Source: Calliopsis andreniformis (lineage: Eukaryota; Arthropoda; Insecta; Hymenoptera; Andrenidae). Taken from it: a stretch of DNA of 64,000 nt. The stretch is taken from positions 124,001 to 188,000 of the forward strand of contig NW_027480532.1 in NCBI RefSeq assembly GCF_051401765.1, read 5' to 3'. Positions within the stretch are counted from its first letter, which is position 1. Every line of letters starts with the position of its first letter. This document shows, in pieces, positions 36,701 to 50,491 of the stretch. Made by a program: the position numbers and the translations under genes. The notes under the pieces are model-generated. The model was given only the letters and a program-made list of their open reading frames with translations. It made no database searches and was not told where the DNA came from.

Positions 36701-39700
36701 TCAATCCTCAATCCTCAATCCTCAATCCTCAACACTCAATCCTCAATCCTCAATCCTCAATATTCAATCCTCTATACTCAATATTCAATCCTCAATCCTC
36801 AATCCTCAATCCTCAATCCCATTCATCAATCCTCAACACCCAATCCTCAATCTTCAATCCTCATTCTTCAATCCTCAATACCCAATCCTGTATCTTCAAT
36901 CCTCAATCCTCAACTCCCAATCCTCAATCTTCAATCCTCAATCCTCAATCCTCAATACTCATTCATCAATCCTCAACTCCCAATCCTCAATCTTCAATCC
37001 TCAATCCTCAATCCTCAGACCTCAATCCTCAACCTTCAATCCTCAATACTCAATCTTTAATCCTCAACCCTCAATCCTCAATCCCCAATCCCATTCATCA
37101 ATCCTCAACACCCAATCCTCAATCTTCAATCCTCAACCCTCAATCCTCCAATCTCAATCCTCAATCCTCAATCCTCAAGACCTCAAACATCAATACTCAA
37201 CCCTCAGTCCTCGTCCTCAATCCACAACCATCAATCGTCGATCCTCAATCTTCAATCATCAATGTTCAATCTTCAATCCTCAATCCTCAGTACTCAATAC
37301 TCAATCCTCAATCCTCAATCCTTAATCCTCAATACTCAACCATCAATCCTCAATTCTCAATACTCAATAGAATATCCTGAATTCTCAGGATTCAATACTC
37401 AAACCTCGACACTCAACCCTCAATCTTCAATCCTCAATCCTCAATCGTCAGGCCTCAATCCTCAATACTCAATCTTCAATCCTCAATCCTCAATCCTCAT
37501 TCCTCAATCCTCAATACCCAACCCTCAATCTTCAATCTTCAACCCTCAATCATCAATTCTCAATCCTCAATCGTCAGGCTTCAATCCTCAATACTCAATC
37601 TTCAATCCTCAATCCTCAACCGTCATTCGTCAATCCTCATTCTTCAATCCTCAATACCCAATCCTCAATCTTCAATCTTCAACCCTCAATCATCAACTCT
37701 CAATCCTCAACCCTCAATCCTCAGACCTCAAACCTCAATCCTCAACTCTCAGCCCTCATCCTCAATCCTCAATCCTCAATCTTGAATCCTCAATCCTCAA
37801 TCCTCAATTCTCAATCCTCAATCCTCAATCCTCAGACCTCAAACATCAATACTCAACCCTCAGTTCTCGTCCTCAATCCACAATCATCAATCCTCAATCC
37901 TCAATCTTCAATCATCGATATTCAATCTTCAGTCCTCAATCCTCAATCCTCAATCCTCAATCCTCAATCTTCAATGTTCAATCCGCAATACCCAATCCTC
38001 AATCGTCAATCCTCAATCCACAATCCTCAATCCTCAATCCTCATTCTTCAATCCTCAACACCCAATCCTCAATCTTCAATCCTCAATCCTCAATTCTCAG
38101 ACCACAACCCTCAATCTTCAATCCTCAATACTCAATCTGCAACCATCAATCCTCAGTCCTCAATCCTCAATCCTCATTCTTCAATCCTCAATACCCAATC
38201 CTCAATCTTCAATCCTCAATCCACAATCCTCAATCCTCAATCCTCATTCTTCAATCCTCAACACCCAATCCTCAATCTTCAATCCTCAATCCTCAATTCT
38301 CAGACCTCAATCCTCAATCTTCAATCCTCAATACTCAACCTTCAATCCTCAACACTCAATCCTCAATCCTCAACCTTCAATCCCCAATACTCAATCTTCA
38401 ATAATCAATCCTCAATTCTCAATCCTCAATACTCAATCCTCAATCCTCAATCTTCAATCATCAATACTCAGTCTTCAATCCTCAATCCTCAATACTCAAT
38501 CCTCAATCCTCAATCTTCAATCCTCAATACTCAATCTTCAATAATCAATCCTCAATTCTCAATCCTCAATACTCAATCCTCAATCCTCAATCTTCAATCA
38601 TCAATACACAGTCTTCAATCCTCAATCCTCAATCCTCGATCCTCAATCCTCATTCTTCAATCCTCAATACACAATTCTCAATCCTCAATCCTCAATCCTC
38701 AATCCTCAATCGTCAATCCTCAATGTTCAATCCGCAATACCCAATCCTCAATCTTCAATCCTCAATCCTCAATCCTCAATCCTCAATCCTCAATCCTCAA
38801 TACTCAATCCTCAATCCTCAGTCCTCAAACCTCAAACCTCAATCTTCAATCCTCAATACTCAATCTTCAATCCTCCGTCCTCAATCCTCAACCCTCAATC
38901 CTCAATCCTCAATCGTCAGGCTTCAATCCTCAATTCTTAATCTTCAATCCTCAATCCTCAATCCTCATTCCTCAATCCTCATTCTTCAATCCTCAATACC
39001 CAATCCTCAATCTTCAATCCTCAATCCTCAATCCTCAATTCTCAATCCTCAATCCTCAATCTTCAATCGTCAATACTCAATCTTCAATCCTCAATCCTCA
39101 ATCCGCAACCCTCAATGCTCAATCCTCAATCCTCAATCCTCAAACCTCAATCTTCAATCCTCAATACTCAATCTGCAATCCTCAATCCTCAATCTTCAAT
39201 CCTCAATCCTCAATCGTCGATCCTCAATCCCGAATCCTCAACCTTCAATCCTCAATCCTCAATCCCCAATCCTCAATCCTCAATCCTCAATCTTCAGTCC
39301 TCAATAATCAATCTTCAACCCTCAATTCTCAACACTCAATAGAATATCCTGAATTCTCAGAATTCAATACTCAAACCTCAACACGCAACCCTGAATCCTC
39401 AATCCTCAATCCTCAATCCTCAATCCTCAATCTTCAATCCTCAATACTCAATCTTCAATCCTCCATCCTCAATCCTCAGTCCTCAATCCTCAATCCTCAA
39501 TCGTCAGGCTTCAATCCTCAATACTCAATCTTCAATCCTCAATCCTCAATCGTCATTCGTCAATCCTCATTCTTCAATCCTCAATACCCAATCCTCAATC
39601 TTCAATCTTCAACCCTCAATCCTCAACTCTCAATCCTCAACCCTCAATCCTCAGACCTCAAACCTCAATCCTCAACTCTCAGCCCTCATCCTCAATCCTC

Positions 39701-42700
39701 AATCCTCAATCTTGAATCCTCAATCCTCAATCCTCAATTCTCAATCCTCAGTCCTCAATCCCCAGACCTCAAACATCAATACTCAACCCTCAGTCCTCGT
39801 CCTCAATCCACAACCATCAATCCTCAATCCTCAATCTTCAATCATCGATATTCAATCTTCAGTCCGCAATCCTCAATCCTCAATCCTCAATCCTCAATCT
39901 TCAATGTTCAATCCGCAATACCCAATCCTCAATCTTCAATCCTCAATCCACAATCCTCAATCCTCAATCCTCATTCTTCAATCCTCAACACCTAATCCTC
40001 AATCTTCAATCCTCAATCCTCAATTCTCAGAACACAACCCTCAATCTTCAATCCTCAATACTCAATCTGCAACCCTCAATCCTCAGTCCTCAATCCTCAA
40101 TCCTCATTCTTCAATCCTCAATACCCAATCCTCAATCTTCAATCCTCAATCCACAATCCTCAATCCTCAATCCTCATTCTTCAATCCTCAACACCCAATC
40201 CTCAATCTTCAATCCTCAATCCTCAATTCTCAGACCTCAATCCTCAATCTTCAATCCTCAATACTCAATCTTCAATCCTCAACACTCAATCCTCAATCCT
40301 CAATCTTCAATCCTCAATACTCAATCTTCAATAATCAATCCTCAATTCTCAATCCTCAATACTCAATCCTCAATCCTCAATCCTCAATCTTCAATCATCA
40401 ATACTCAGTCTTCAATCCTCAATCCTCAATACTCAATCCTCAATCCTCAATCTTCAATCCTCAATACTCAATCTTCAATAATCAATCCTCAATTCTCAAT
40501 CCTCAATACTCAATCCTCAATCCTCAATCTTCAATCATCAATACACAGCCTTCAATCCTCAATCCTCAATCCTCAATCCTCAATCCTCATTCTTCAATCC
40601 TCAATACACAATCCTCAATCTTCAATCCTCAATCCTCAATCCTCAATCCTCAATCCTCAGGCCTCAAACATCAATACTCAACCCTCAGTCCTCGTCCTCA
40701 ATCCACAACAATCAATCCTCAATCCTCATTCTTCAAGTATCAATATTCAATCTTCAGTCCTCAGTCCTCAATCCTCAATCCTCAATGCTCAATCCTCAAT
40801 CCTCAATGTTCAATCCGCAATACCCAATCCTCAATCTTCAATCCTCAATCCTCAATCCTCAATCCTCAATTCTCAATCCTCAATACTCAACCCTCAATCC
40901 TCAGTCCTCAAACCTCAAACCTCAATCTTCAATCCTCAATACTCAATCTTCAATCCTCAGTCCTCAATCCACAACCCTCAATCCTCAATCCTCAATCGTC
41001 AGGCTTCAATCCTCAATACTCAATCTTCAATCCTCAATCCTCAATCCTCATTCCTCAATCCTCATTCTTCAATCCTCAATACCCAATCCTCAATCTTCAA
41101 TCCTCAATCCTCAATCCTCAATTCTCAATCCTCAATCCTCAGTCCTAAGTCCTCAAATCTCAATCCTCAACCCTCAGCCCTCATCCTCAATCCTCAATCC
41201 TCAATCTTCAACACTCAATCCTCAATCCTGAAGCATAAACCCTCAATCCTCAATCCTCAGTCCTCAAACCTCAATTCTGAATCCTCAATCTTCAGACCTC
41301 AGACCTCAACAATCAGATGTCAATCCTGAATCCTTAATAGAATATCATCAACTCACAGTTTTCAATACCCAATACTCAATCTGCAATCTTCAAATCTCTA
41401 TTCACAAACATCAATTCTCATCACTCAACCCTCAACACTCAGTCCGCAATCCTCAACCTTCAACCCTCAATCCTCAATACTCAATCCTCAATCCTCAATC
41501 GTCAATACTCAATACTCAATCATCAATCCTCAATCCTCAATCCTCAATCCTCAATCCTCAATCCTCAATCCTCAATCTGCAATCGTCAATACTCAATCTT
41601 CAATCCTCAATCCTCAATCCGCAACCCTCAATGCTCAATCCTCAATCCTCAATCCTCAAACCTCAATCTTCAATCCTCAATCCTCAATCGTCATTCGTCA
41701 ATCCTCATTCTTCAATCCTCAATACCCAATCCTCAATCTTCAATCTTCATCCCTGAATCCTCAACTCTCAATCCTCAACCCTCAATCCTCAGACCTCAAA
41801 CCTCAATCCTAAACTCTCAGCCCTCATCCTCAATCCTCAATCCTCAATCTTGAATCCTCAATCCTCAATCCTCAATTCTCAATCCTCAATCGTCAATCCT
41901 CAGACCTCAAACATCAATACTCAACCCACAGTCCTCGTCCTCAATCCACAACCATCAATCCTCAATCCTCAATCTTCAATCATCGATATTCAATCTACAG
42001 TCCTCAATCCTCAATCCTCAATCCTCAATCCTCAATCTTCAATGTTCAATCCGCAATACCCAATCCTCAATCTTCAATCCTCAATCCACAATCCTCAATC
42101 CTCAATCCTCATTCCTCAACCCTCATTCTTCAATCATCAATATCCAATCCTCAATCTTCAATCCTCAATCCTCAATCCTCAATTCTCAATCCTCAATCCT
42201 CAGTCCTAAGTCCTCAAATCTCAATCCTCAACCCTCAGCCCTCATCCTCAATCCTCAATCCTCAATCTTCAACCCTAAATCCTCAATCCTGAAGCATCAA
42301 ACCTCAATCCTCAATCCTCAGTCCTCAAACCACAATTCTGAATCCTCAATCTTCAGACCTCAGACCTCAACAATCAGACGTCAATCCTGAATCCTTAATA
42401 GAATATCATCAATTCACAGTTTTCAATACCCAATACTCAATCTGCAATCTTCAAATCTCTATTCACAAACATCAATTCTCATCACTCAACCCTCAACACT
42501 CAGTCCGCAATCCTCAATATTCAACCCTCAATCCTCAATACTCAATCCTCAATCCTCAATCGTCAATACTCAATACTCAATCTTCAATCCTCAATCCTCA
42601 ATCCTCAATCCTCAGTCCTCAATCCTCAATCTTCAATCGTCAATACTCAGTCTTCAATCCTCAATACTCAATCCGCAACCCTCAATGCTCAATCCTCAAT

Positions 42701-44685
42701 CCTCAATCCTCAAACCTCAATCTTCAATCCTCAATACTCAATCTGCAATCCTCAATCCTCAATCTTCAATCCTCAATCCTCAATCGTCGATCCTCAATCC
42801 ACAATCCTCAACCTTCAATCCTCAATCCTCAATCCCCAATCCTCAACCCTCAATCCTCAATCTTCAGTCCTCAATAATCAATCTTCAATCCTCAATTCTC
42901 AATACTCAATAGAATATCCTGAATTCTCAGAATTCAATACTCAAACCTCAACACGCAACCCTGAATCCTCAATCCTCAATCCTCAATCCTCAATCTTCAA
43001 TCCTCAATACTCAATCTTCAATCCTCCATCCTCAATCCTCAGTCCTCAATCCTCAATCCTCAATCGTCAGGCTTCAATCCTCAATACTCAATCTTCAATC
43101 CTAAATCCTCAATCGTCATTCGTCAATCCTCATTCTTCAATCCTCAATACCCAATCCACAATCTTCAATCTTCAACCCTCAATCCTCAACTCTCAATCCT
43201 CAACCCTCAATCCTCAGACCTCAAACCTCAATCCTCAACTCTCAGCCCTCATCCTCAATCCTCAATCCTCAATCTTGAATCCTCAATCCTCAATCCTCAA
43301 TTCTCAAACCTCAATCCTCAATCCTCAGACCTCAAACATCAATACTCAACCCTCAGTCCTCGTCCTCAATCCACAACCATCAATCCTCAATCCTCAATCT
43401 TCAATCATCGACATTCAATCTTCAGTCCTCAATCCTCAATCCTCAATCCTCAATCCTCAATCTTCGATGTTCAATCCGCAATACCCCATCCTCAATCTTC
43501 AATCCTCAATCCACAATCCTCAATCCTCAATACTCATTCTTCAATCCTCAACACCCAATCATCAATCTTCAATCCTCAATCCTCAATTCTCAGACCACAA
43601 CCCTCAATCTTCAATCCTCAATACTCAATCTGCAACCCTCAATCCTCAGTCCTCAATCCTCAATCCTCATTCCTCAATCCTCAATACCCAATCCTCAATC
43701 TTCAATCCTCAATCCTCAATCGTCATTCGTCAATCCTCATTCTTCAATCCTCAATACCCAATCCTCAATCTTCAATCTTCAACCCTGAATCCTCAACTTT
43801 CAATCCTCAACCCTCAATCCTCAGACCTCAAACCTCAATCCTAAACTCTCAGCCCTCATCCTCAATCCTCAATCCTCAATCTTGAATCATCAATCCTCAA
43901 TCCTCAATTCTCAATCCTCAATCCTCAATCCTCAGACCTCAAACATCAATACTCAACCCACAGTCCTCGTCCTCAATCCACAACCATCAATCCTCAATCC
44001 TCAATCTTCAATCATCGATATTCAATCTTCAGTCCTCAATCCTCAATCCTCAATCCTCAATCCTCAATCTTCAATGTTCAATCCGCAACACCCAATCCTC
44101 AATCTTCAATCCCCAATCCACAATCCTCAATCCTCAATCCTCATTCCTCAATCCTGATTCTTCAATCATCAATATCCAATCCTCAATCTTCAATCCTCAA
44201 TCCTCAATCCTCAGTTCTCAATTCTCAATCCTCAGTCCTAAGTCGTCAAATCTCAATCCTCAACCCTCAGCCCTCATCCTCAATCCTCAATCCTCAATCT
44301 TCAACCCTAAATCCTCAATCCTGAAGCATCAATCCTCAATCCTCAATCCTCAGTCCTCAAACCTCAATTCTGAATCCTCAATCTTCAGACCTCAGACCTC
44401 AACAATCAGATGTCAATCCTGAATCCTTAATAGAATATCATCAATTCACAGTTTTCAATACCCAATACTCAATCTGCAATCTTCAAATCTCTATTCACAA
44501 ACATCAATTCTCATCACTCAACCCTCAACACTCAGTCCGCAATCCTCAACCTTCAACCCTCAATCCTCAATACTCAATCCTCAATCCTCAATCGTCAATA
44601 CTCAATACTCAATCTTCAATCCTCAATCCTCAATCCTCAATCCTCAGTCCTCAATCCTCAATCTTCAATCGTCAATACTCAGTCT
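36701..44685 (+). repeat. 7,985-bp tandem duplication, copy 2
   Basis: This copy lies head-to-tail with copy 1. At the internal junction, CAGTCT at 36,695-36,700 is followed by four TCAATCC-type units and then CAACACTC, whereas at the outer right edge the same CAGTCT (44,680-44,685) leads into CAATCCGCAACCC, as it does at 22,602. The outer flanks are therefore continuous with block A, and the extra 7,985 bp is the added copy. Confidence 0.92.
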
Positions 44686-47600
44686 TCAATCCTCAATCCT
44701 CAATCCGCAACCCTCAATGCTCAATCCTCAATCCTCAATCCTCAAACCTCAATCTTCAATCCTCAATACTCAATCTGCAATCCTCAATCCTCAATCTACA
44801 ATCCTCAATCCTCAATCGTCGATCCTCAATCCACAATCCTCAACCTTTAATCCTCAATCCTCAATCCCCTATCCTCAACCCTCAATCCTCAATCTTCAGT
44901 CCTCAATAATCAATCTTCAATCCTCAAATCTCAATACTCAATAGAATATCCTGAATTCTCAGAATTCAATACTCAAACCTCAACACGCAACCCTGAATCC
45001 TCAATCCTCAATCCTCAATCCTCAATCTTCAATCCTCAATACTCAATCTTCAATCCTCCATCCTCAATCCTCAGTCCTCAATCCTCAATCCTCAATCGTC
45101 AGGCTTCAATCCTCAATACTCAATCTTCAATCCTAAATCCTCAATCGTCATTCGTCAATCCTCATTCTTCAATCCTCAATACCCAATCCTCAATCTTCAA
45201 TCTTCAACCCTCAATCCTCAACTCTCAATCCTCAACCCTCAATCCTCAGACCTCAAACCTCAATCCTCAACTCTCAGCCCTCATCCTCAATACTCAATCC
45301 TCAATCTTGAATCCTCAATCCTCAATCCTCAATTCTCAAACCTCAATCCTCAATCCTCAGACCTCAAACATCAATACTCAACCCTCAGTCCTCGTCCTCA
45401 ATCCACAACCATCAATCCTCAATCCTCAATCTTCAATCATCGACATTCAATCTTCAGTCCTCAATCCTCAATCCTCAATCCTCAATCCTCAATCTTCAAT
45501 GTTCAATCCGCAATACCCAATCCTCAATCTTCAATCCTCAATCCACAATCCTCAATCCTCAATCCTCATTCTTCAATCCTCAACACCCAATCATCAATCT
45601 TCAATCCTCAATCCTCAATTCTCAGACCACAACCCTCAATCTTCAATCCTCAATACTCAATCTGCAACCCTCAATCCTCAGTCCTCAATCCTCAATCCTC
45701 ATTCTTCAATCCTCAATACCCAATCCTCAATCTTCAGTCCTCAATCCTCAATCGTCATTCGTCAATCCTCATTCTTCAATCCTCAATACCCAATCCCCAA
45801 TCTTCAATCTTCAACCCTCAATCCTCAACTCTCAATCCTCAACCCTCAATCCTCAGACCTCAAACCTCAATCCTCAACTCTCAGCCCTGATCCTCAATCC
45901 TCAATCCTCAATCTTCAATCCTCAATCCTCAATCCTCATTCTTCAATCCTCAACACCCAATCCTCAATCTTCAATCCTCAATCCTCAATCCTCAACACTC
46001 AATCCTCAATGTTCAATCCTCAATACCCAACCCTCAGTCTTCAATCCTCAATCCTCAATCCTCAATCTTCAGTCCTCAATCCTCAGCCCTCAATCCTCAA
46101 TCTTCAATCCTTAATACTCAATCCTCAATCCTCAGTCCTCAAACCTCAAACCTCAATCTTCAATCCTCAATACTCAATCTTCAATCCTCCGTCCTCAATC
46201 CTCAACCCTCAATCCTCAATCCTCAATCGTCAGGCTTCAATCCTCAACACTCAATCTTCAATCCTCAATCCTCAATCCTCATTCCTCAATCCTCATGCTT
46301 CAATCCTCAATACCCAATCCTCAATCTTCAATCCTCAATCCTCAATCCTCAATTCTCAATCCTCAATCCTCAGTCCTAAGTCCTCAAATCTCAATCCTCA
46401 ACCCTCAGCCCTCATCCTCAATCCTCAATCCTCAATCTTCAACCCTCAATCCTCAATCCTGAAGCATCAACCCTCAATCCTCAATCCTCAGTCCTCAAAC
46501 CTCAATTCTGAATCCTCAATCTTCAGACCTCAGTCCTCAACAATCAGATGTCAATCCTGAATCCTTAATAGAATATCATCAATTCACAGTTTTTAATACC
46601 CAATACTCAATCTGCAATCTTCAAATCTCTATTCACAAACATCAATTCTCATCACTCAACCCTCAACACTCAGTCCGCAATCCTCAACCTTCAACCCTCA
46701 ATCCTCAATACTCAATCCTCAATCCTCAATCCTCAATCGTCAATACTCAATACACAATCTTCAATCCTCAATCCTCAATCCTCAATCCTCAATCCTCAAT
46801 CCTCAATCCTCAATCTTCAATCGTCAATACTCAATCTTCAATCCTTCATCCTCAATCCGCAACACTCAATGCTCAATCCTCAATCCTCAATCCTCAAACC
46901 TCAATCTTCAATCCTCAATACTCATTCTGCAATCCTCAATCCTCAATCTTCAATCCTCAATCCTCAATCGTCGATCCTCAATCCCCAATCCTCAATCTTC
47001 AATCCTCAATCCTCAATCCCCAATCCTCAATCCTCAATCCTCAATCTTCAATCCTCAATACTCAATCTTCAATCCTCAATTCTCAATACTCAATAGAATA
47101 TCCTGAATTCTCAGGATTCAATACTCAAACCTCAACACGCAACACTGAATCCTCAATCCTCAATCCTCAATCCTCAATCTTCAATCCGCAATACTCAATC
47201 TACAATCCTCAACCCTCAATCCTCAGTCCTCTATACTCAATCCTCAATCGTCAGGCTTCAATCCTCAATACTCAATCTTCAATACTCAATCCTCAATCGT
47301 CATTCGTCAATCCTCATTCTTCAGTCCTCAATACCCAATCCTCAATCTTCAATCTTCAACCCTCAATCCTCAACTCTCAATCCTCAACCCTCAATCCTCA
47401 GACCTCAAACCTCAATCCTCAACTCTCAGCCCTCATCCTCAATCCTCAATCCTCAATCTTCAATCCTCAATCCTCAATCCTCATTCTTCAATCCTCAACA
47501 CCCAATCCTCAATCTTCAATCCTCAATCCTCAATTCTCAGACCTCAACCCTCAAACTTCAATCCTCAATACTCAATCTTCAATAATCAATCCTCAATTCT

Positions 47601-50491
47601 CAATCCTCAATACTCAATCCTCAATCCTCAATCTTCAATCCTCAATCCTCATTCTTCAATCCTGAATACCCAATCCTCAATATTCAATACTCAATCCTCA
47701 ATCCTCAGTCCTCAGTACTCAACTATTAGTCCTCAATTCTCAATACTCAATCCTCAATCCTCAATTCTCAATCCTCAATCCTCTGTCCTCAGTCCTCTAA
47801 CCTCAACCCGCAACCCTCAGCCCTCATCGTCAATCCTCAATACTCAATCCTCAATCCTCAATCTTCAATCCTCAATACTCAATCTTCAATAATCAATCCT
47901 CAATTCTCAATCCTCAATACTCAATCCTCAATCCTCAATCTTCAATCATCAATACTCAGTCTTCAATCCTCAATCCTCAATCCTCAATCCTCAATCCTCA
48001 TTCTACAATCCTCAATACACAATCCTCAATCTTCAATCCTCAATCCTCAATCCTCAATCCTCAATCCTCAGGCCTCAAACATCAATACTCAACCCTCAGT
48101 CCTCGTCCTCAATCCACAACAATCAATCCTCAATCCTCATTCTTCAAGTATCAATATTCAATCTTCAGTCCTCAATCCTCAATCCTCAATCCTCAGTCCT
48201 CAATCCTCAATCCTCAATGTTCAATCCGCAATACCCAATCCTCAATCGTCAATCCTCAATCCTCAATCGTCATTCGTCAATCCTCATTCTTCAGTCCTCA
48301 ATACCCAATCCTCAATCTTCAATCTTCAACCCTCAATCCTCAGCTCTCAATCCTCAACGCTCAATCCTCAGACCTCAAACCTCAATCCTCAACTCTCAGC
48401 CCTCATCCTCAATCCTCAATCCTCAATCTTCAATCGTCAATCCTCAATCCTCATTCTTCAATCCTCAACACCCAATCCTCAATCTTCAATCCTCAATCCT
48501 CAATTCTCAGACCTCAACCCTCAAACTTCAATCCTCAATACTCAATCTGCAACCCTCAATCCTCAGTCCTCAATCCTCAATCCTCATTCTTCAATCCTCA
48601 ATCCTCAATCCTCAATCCTCAATCCTCAATCCTCAATCCTCAACACTCAATCCTCAATGTTCAATCCTCAATACCCAACCCTCAGTCTTCAATCCTCAAT
48701 CCTCAATCCTCAATCTTCAGTCCTCAATCCTCAGTCCTCAAACCTCAATTCTGAATCCTCAATCCTGAATCCTCAATCTTCAGCCCTCAGTCCTCAACAA
48801 TCAGTTGACATTCCTCAATCCTCAGTAGAATATCCTCAATTCACAGCTTTCAATACTCAATACTCAATCTGCAATCCTCCAACCTGTATCCACAAACATC
48901 AATTTTCACCACTCAACCCTCAGCACTCATTCCTCAATGTTCAATCCTCAATACTCAACTCTCAACCTTCCATCCTCAATACTGAATCTTCAATCCTCAA
49001 CTCTCAATCCTCAATCCTCAGTCCTCAACCCTTATTCTTCAATCCTCAGTACCCAATCCTCAATCTTCAATCCTCAATCCTCAATCCTCAATTCTCAATC
49101 CTCAATCCTCAATCCTCAATTCTCAATCCTCAATCCTCAATCCTCATTCTACAATCCTCAATACACAATCCTCAATCTTCAATCCTCAATCCTCAATCCT
49201 CAATCCTCAATCCTCAGGCCTCAAACATCAATACTCAACCCTCAGTCCTCGTCCTCAATCCACAACAATCAATCCTCAATCCTCATTCCTCAAGTATCAA
49301 TATTCAATCTTCAGTCCTCAATCCTCAATCCTCAATCCTCAATCCTCAATCCTCAATCCTCAATGTTCAATCCGCAATACCCAATCCTCAATCTTCAATC
49401 CTCAATCCTCAATCCTCAATCCTCAATCCTCAATCCTCAATACTCAATCCTCAATCCTCAGTCCTCAAACCTCAATACTCAATCTTCAATCCTCCGTCCT
49501 CAATCCTCAACCCTCAATCCTCAATCCTCAATCGTCAGGCTTCAATCCTCGATACTCAATCTTCAATCCTCAATCCTCAATCCTCATTCCTCAATCCTCA
49601 TTCTTCAATCCTCAATACCCAATCCTCATTCTTCAATCCTCAATCCTCAATCCTCAATTCTCAATCCTCAGTCCTCAGTCCTAAGTCCTCAAATCTCAAT
49701 CCTCAACCCTCAGCCCTCATCCTCAATCCTCAATCCTCAACCTTCAACCCTCAATCCTCAATCCTGAAGCATCAACCCTCAATCCTCAATCCTCAGTCCT
49801 CAAACCTCAATCTTCAATCCTCAATACTCATTCTGCAATCCTCAATCCTCAATCTTCAATCCTCAATCCTCAATCGTCGATCCTCAATCCCCAATCCTCA
49901 ATCTTCAATCCTCAATCCTCAATCCCCAATCCTCAATCCTCAATCCTCAATCTTCAATCCTCAACACTCAATCTTCAATCCTCAATTCTCAATACTCAAT
50001 AGAATATCCTGAATTCTCAGGATTCAATACTCAAACCTCAACACGCAACACTGAATCCTCAATCCTCAATCCTCAATCCTCAATCTTCAATCCGCAATAC
50101 TCAATCTACAATCCTCCATCCTCAATCCTCAGTCCTCTATCCTCAATCCTCAATCGTCAGGCTTCAATCCTCAATACTCAATCTTCAATCCTCAATCCTC
50201 AATCGTCATTCGTCAATCCTCATTCTTCAGTCCTCAATACCCAATCCTCAATCTTCAATCTTCAACCCTCAATCCTCAACTCTCAATCCTCAACCCTCAA
50301 TCCGCAGACCTCAAACCTCAATCCTCAACTCTCAGCCCTCATCCTCAATCCTCAATCCTCAATCTTCAATCCTCAATCCTCAATCCTCATTCTTCAATCC
50401 TCAACACCCAATCCTCAATCTTCAATCCTCAATCCTCAATTCTCAGACCTCAACCCTCAAACTTCAATCCTCAATACTCAATCTGCAACCT
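44686..50491 (+). repeat. Second copy of the distal part of block A
   Basis: The segment follows 22,603-27,672 at offset 22,083 to about 49,755. Markers are alpha 44,938 and 47,090, beta 46,559 and gamma 48,795. It then has a 441-bp segment not present at 27,672, which contains an alpha island at 49,996 and looks like a copy of the 24,840-25,200 region. From about 50,195 it resumes at offset 22,524. Substitutions against block A are more numerous than between the 7,985-bp copies. Confidence 0.85.
48795..48936 (+). repeat. Gamma island, copy 4
   Basis: Partner of copy 2 at offset 22,083, with the same CATCAATTTTCACC form. Confidence 0.85.
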
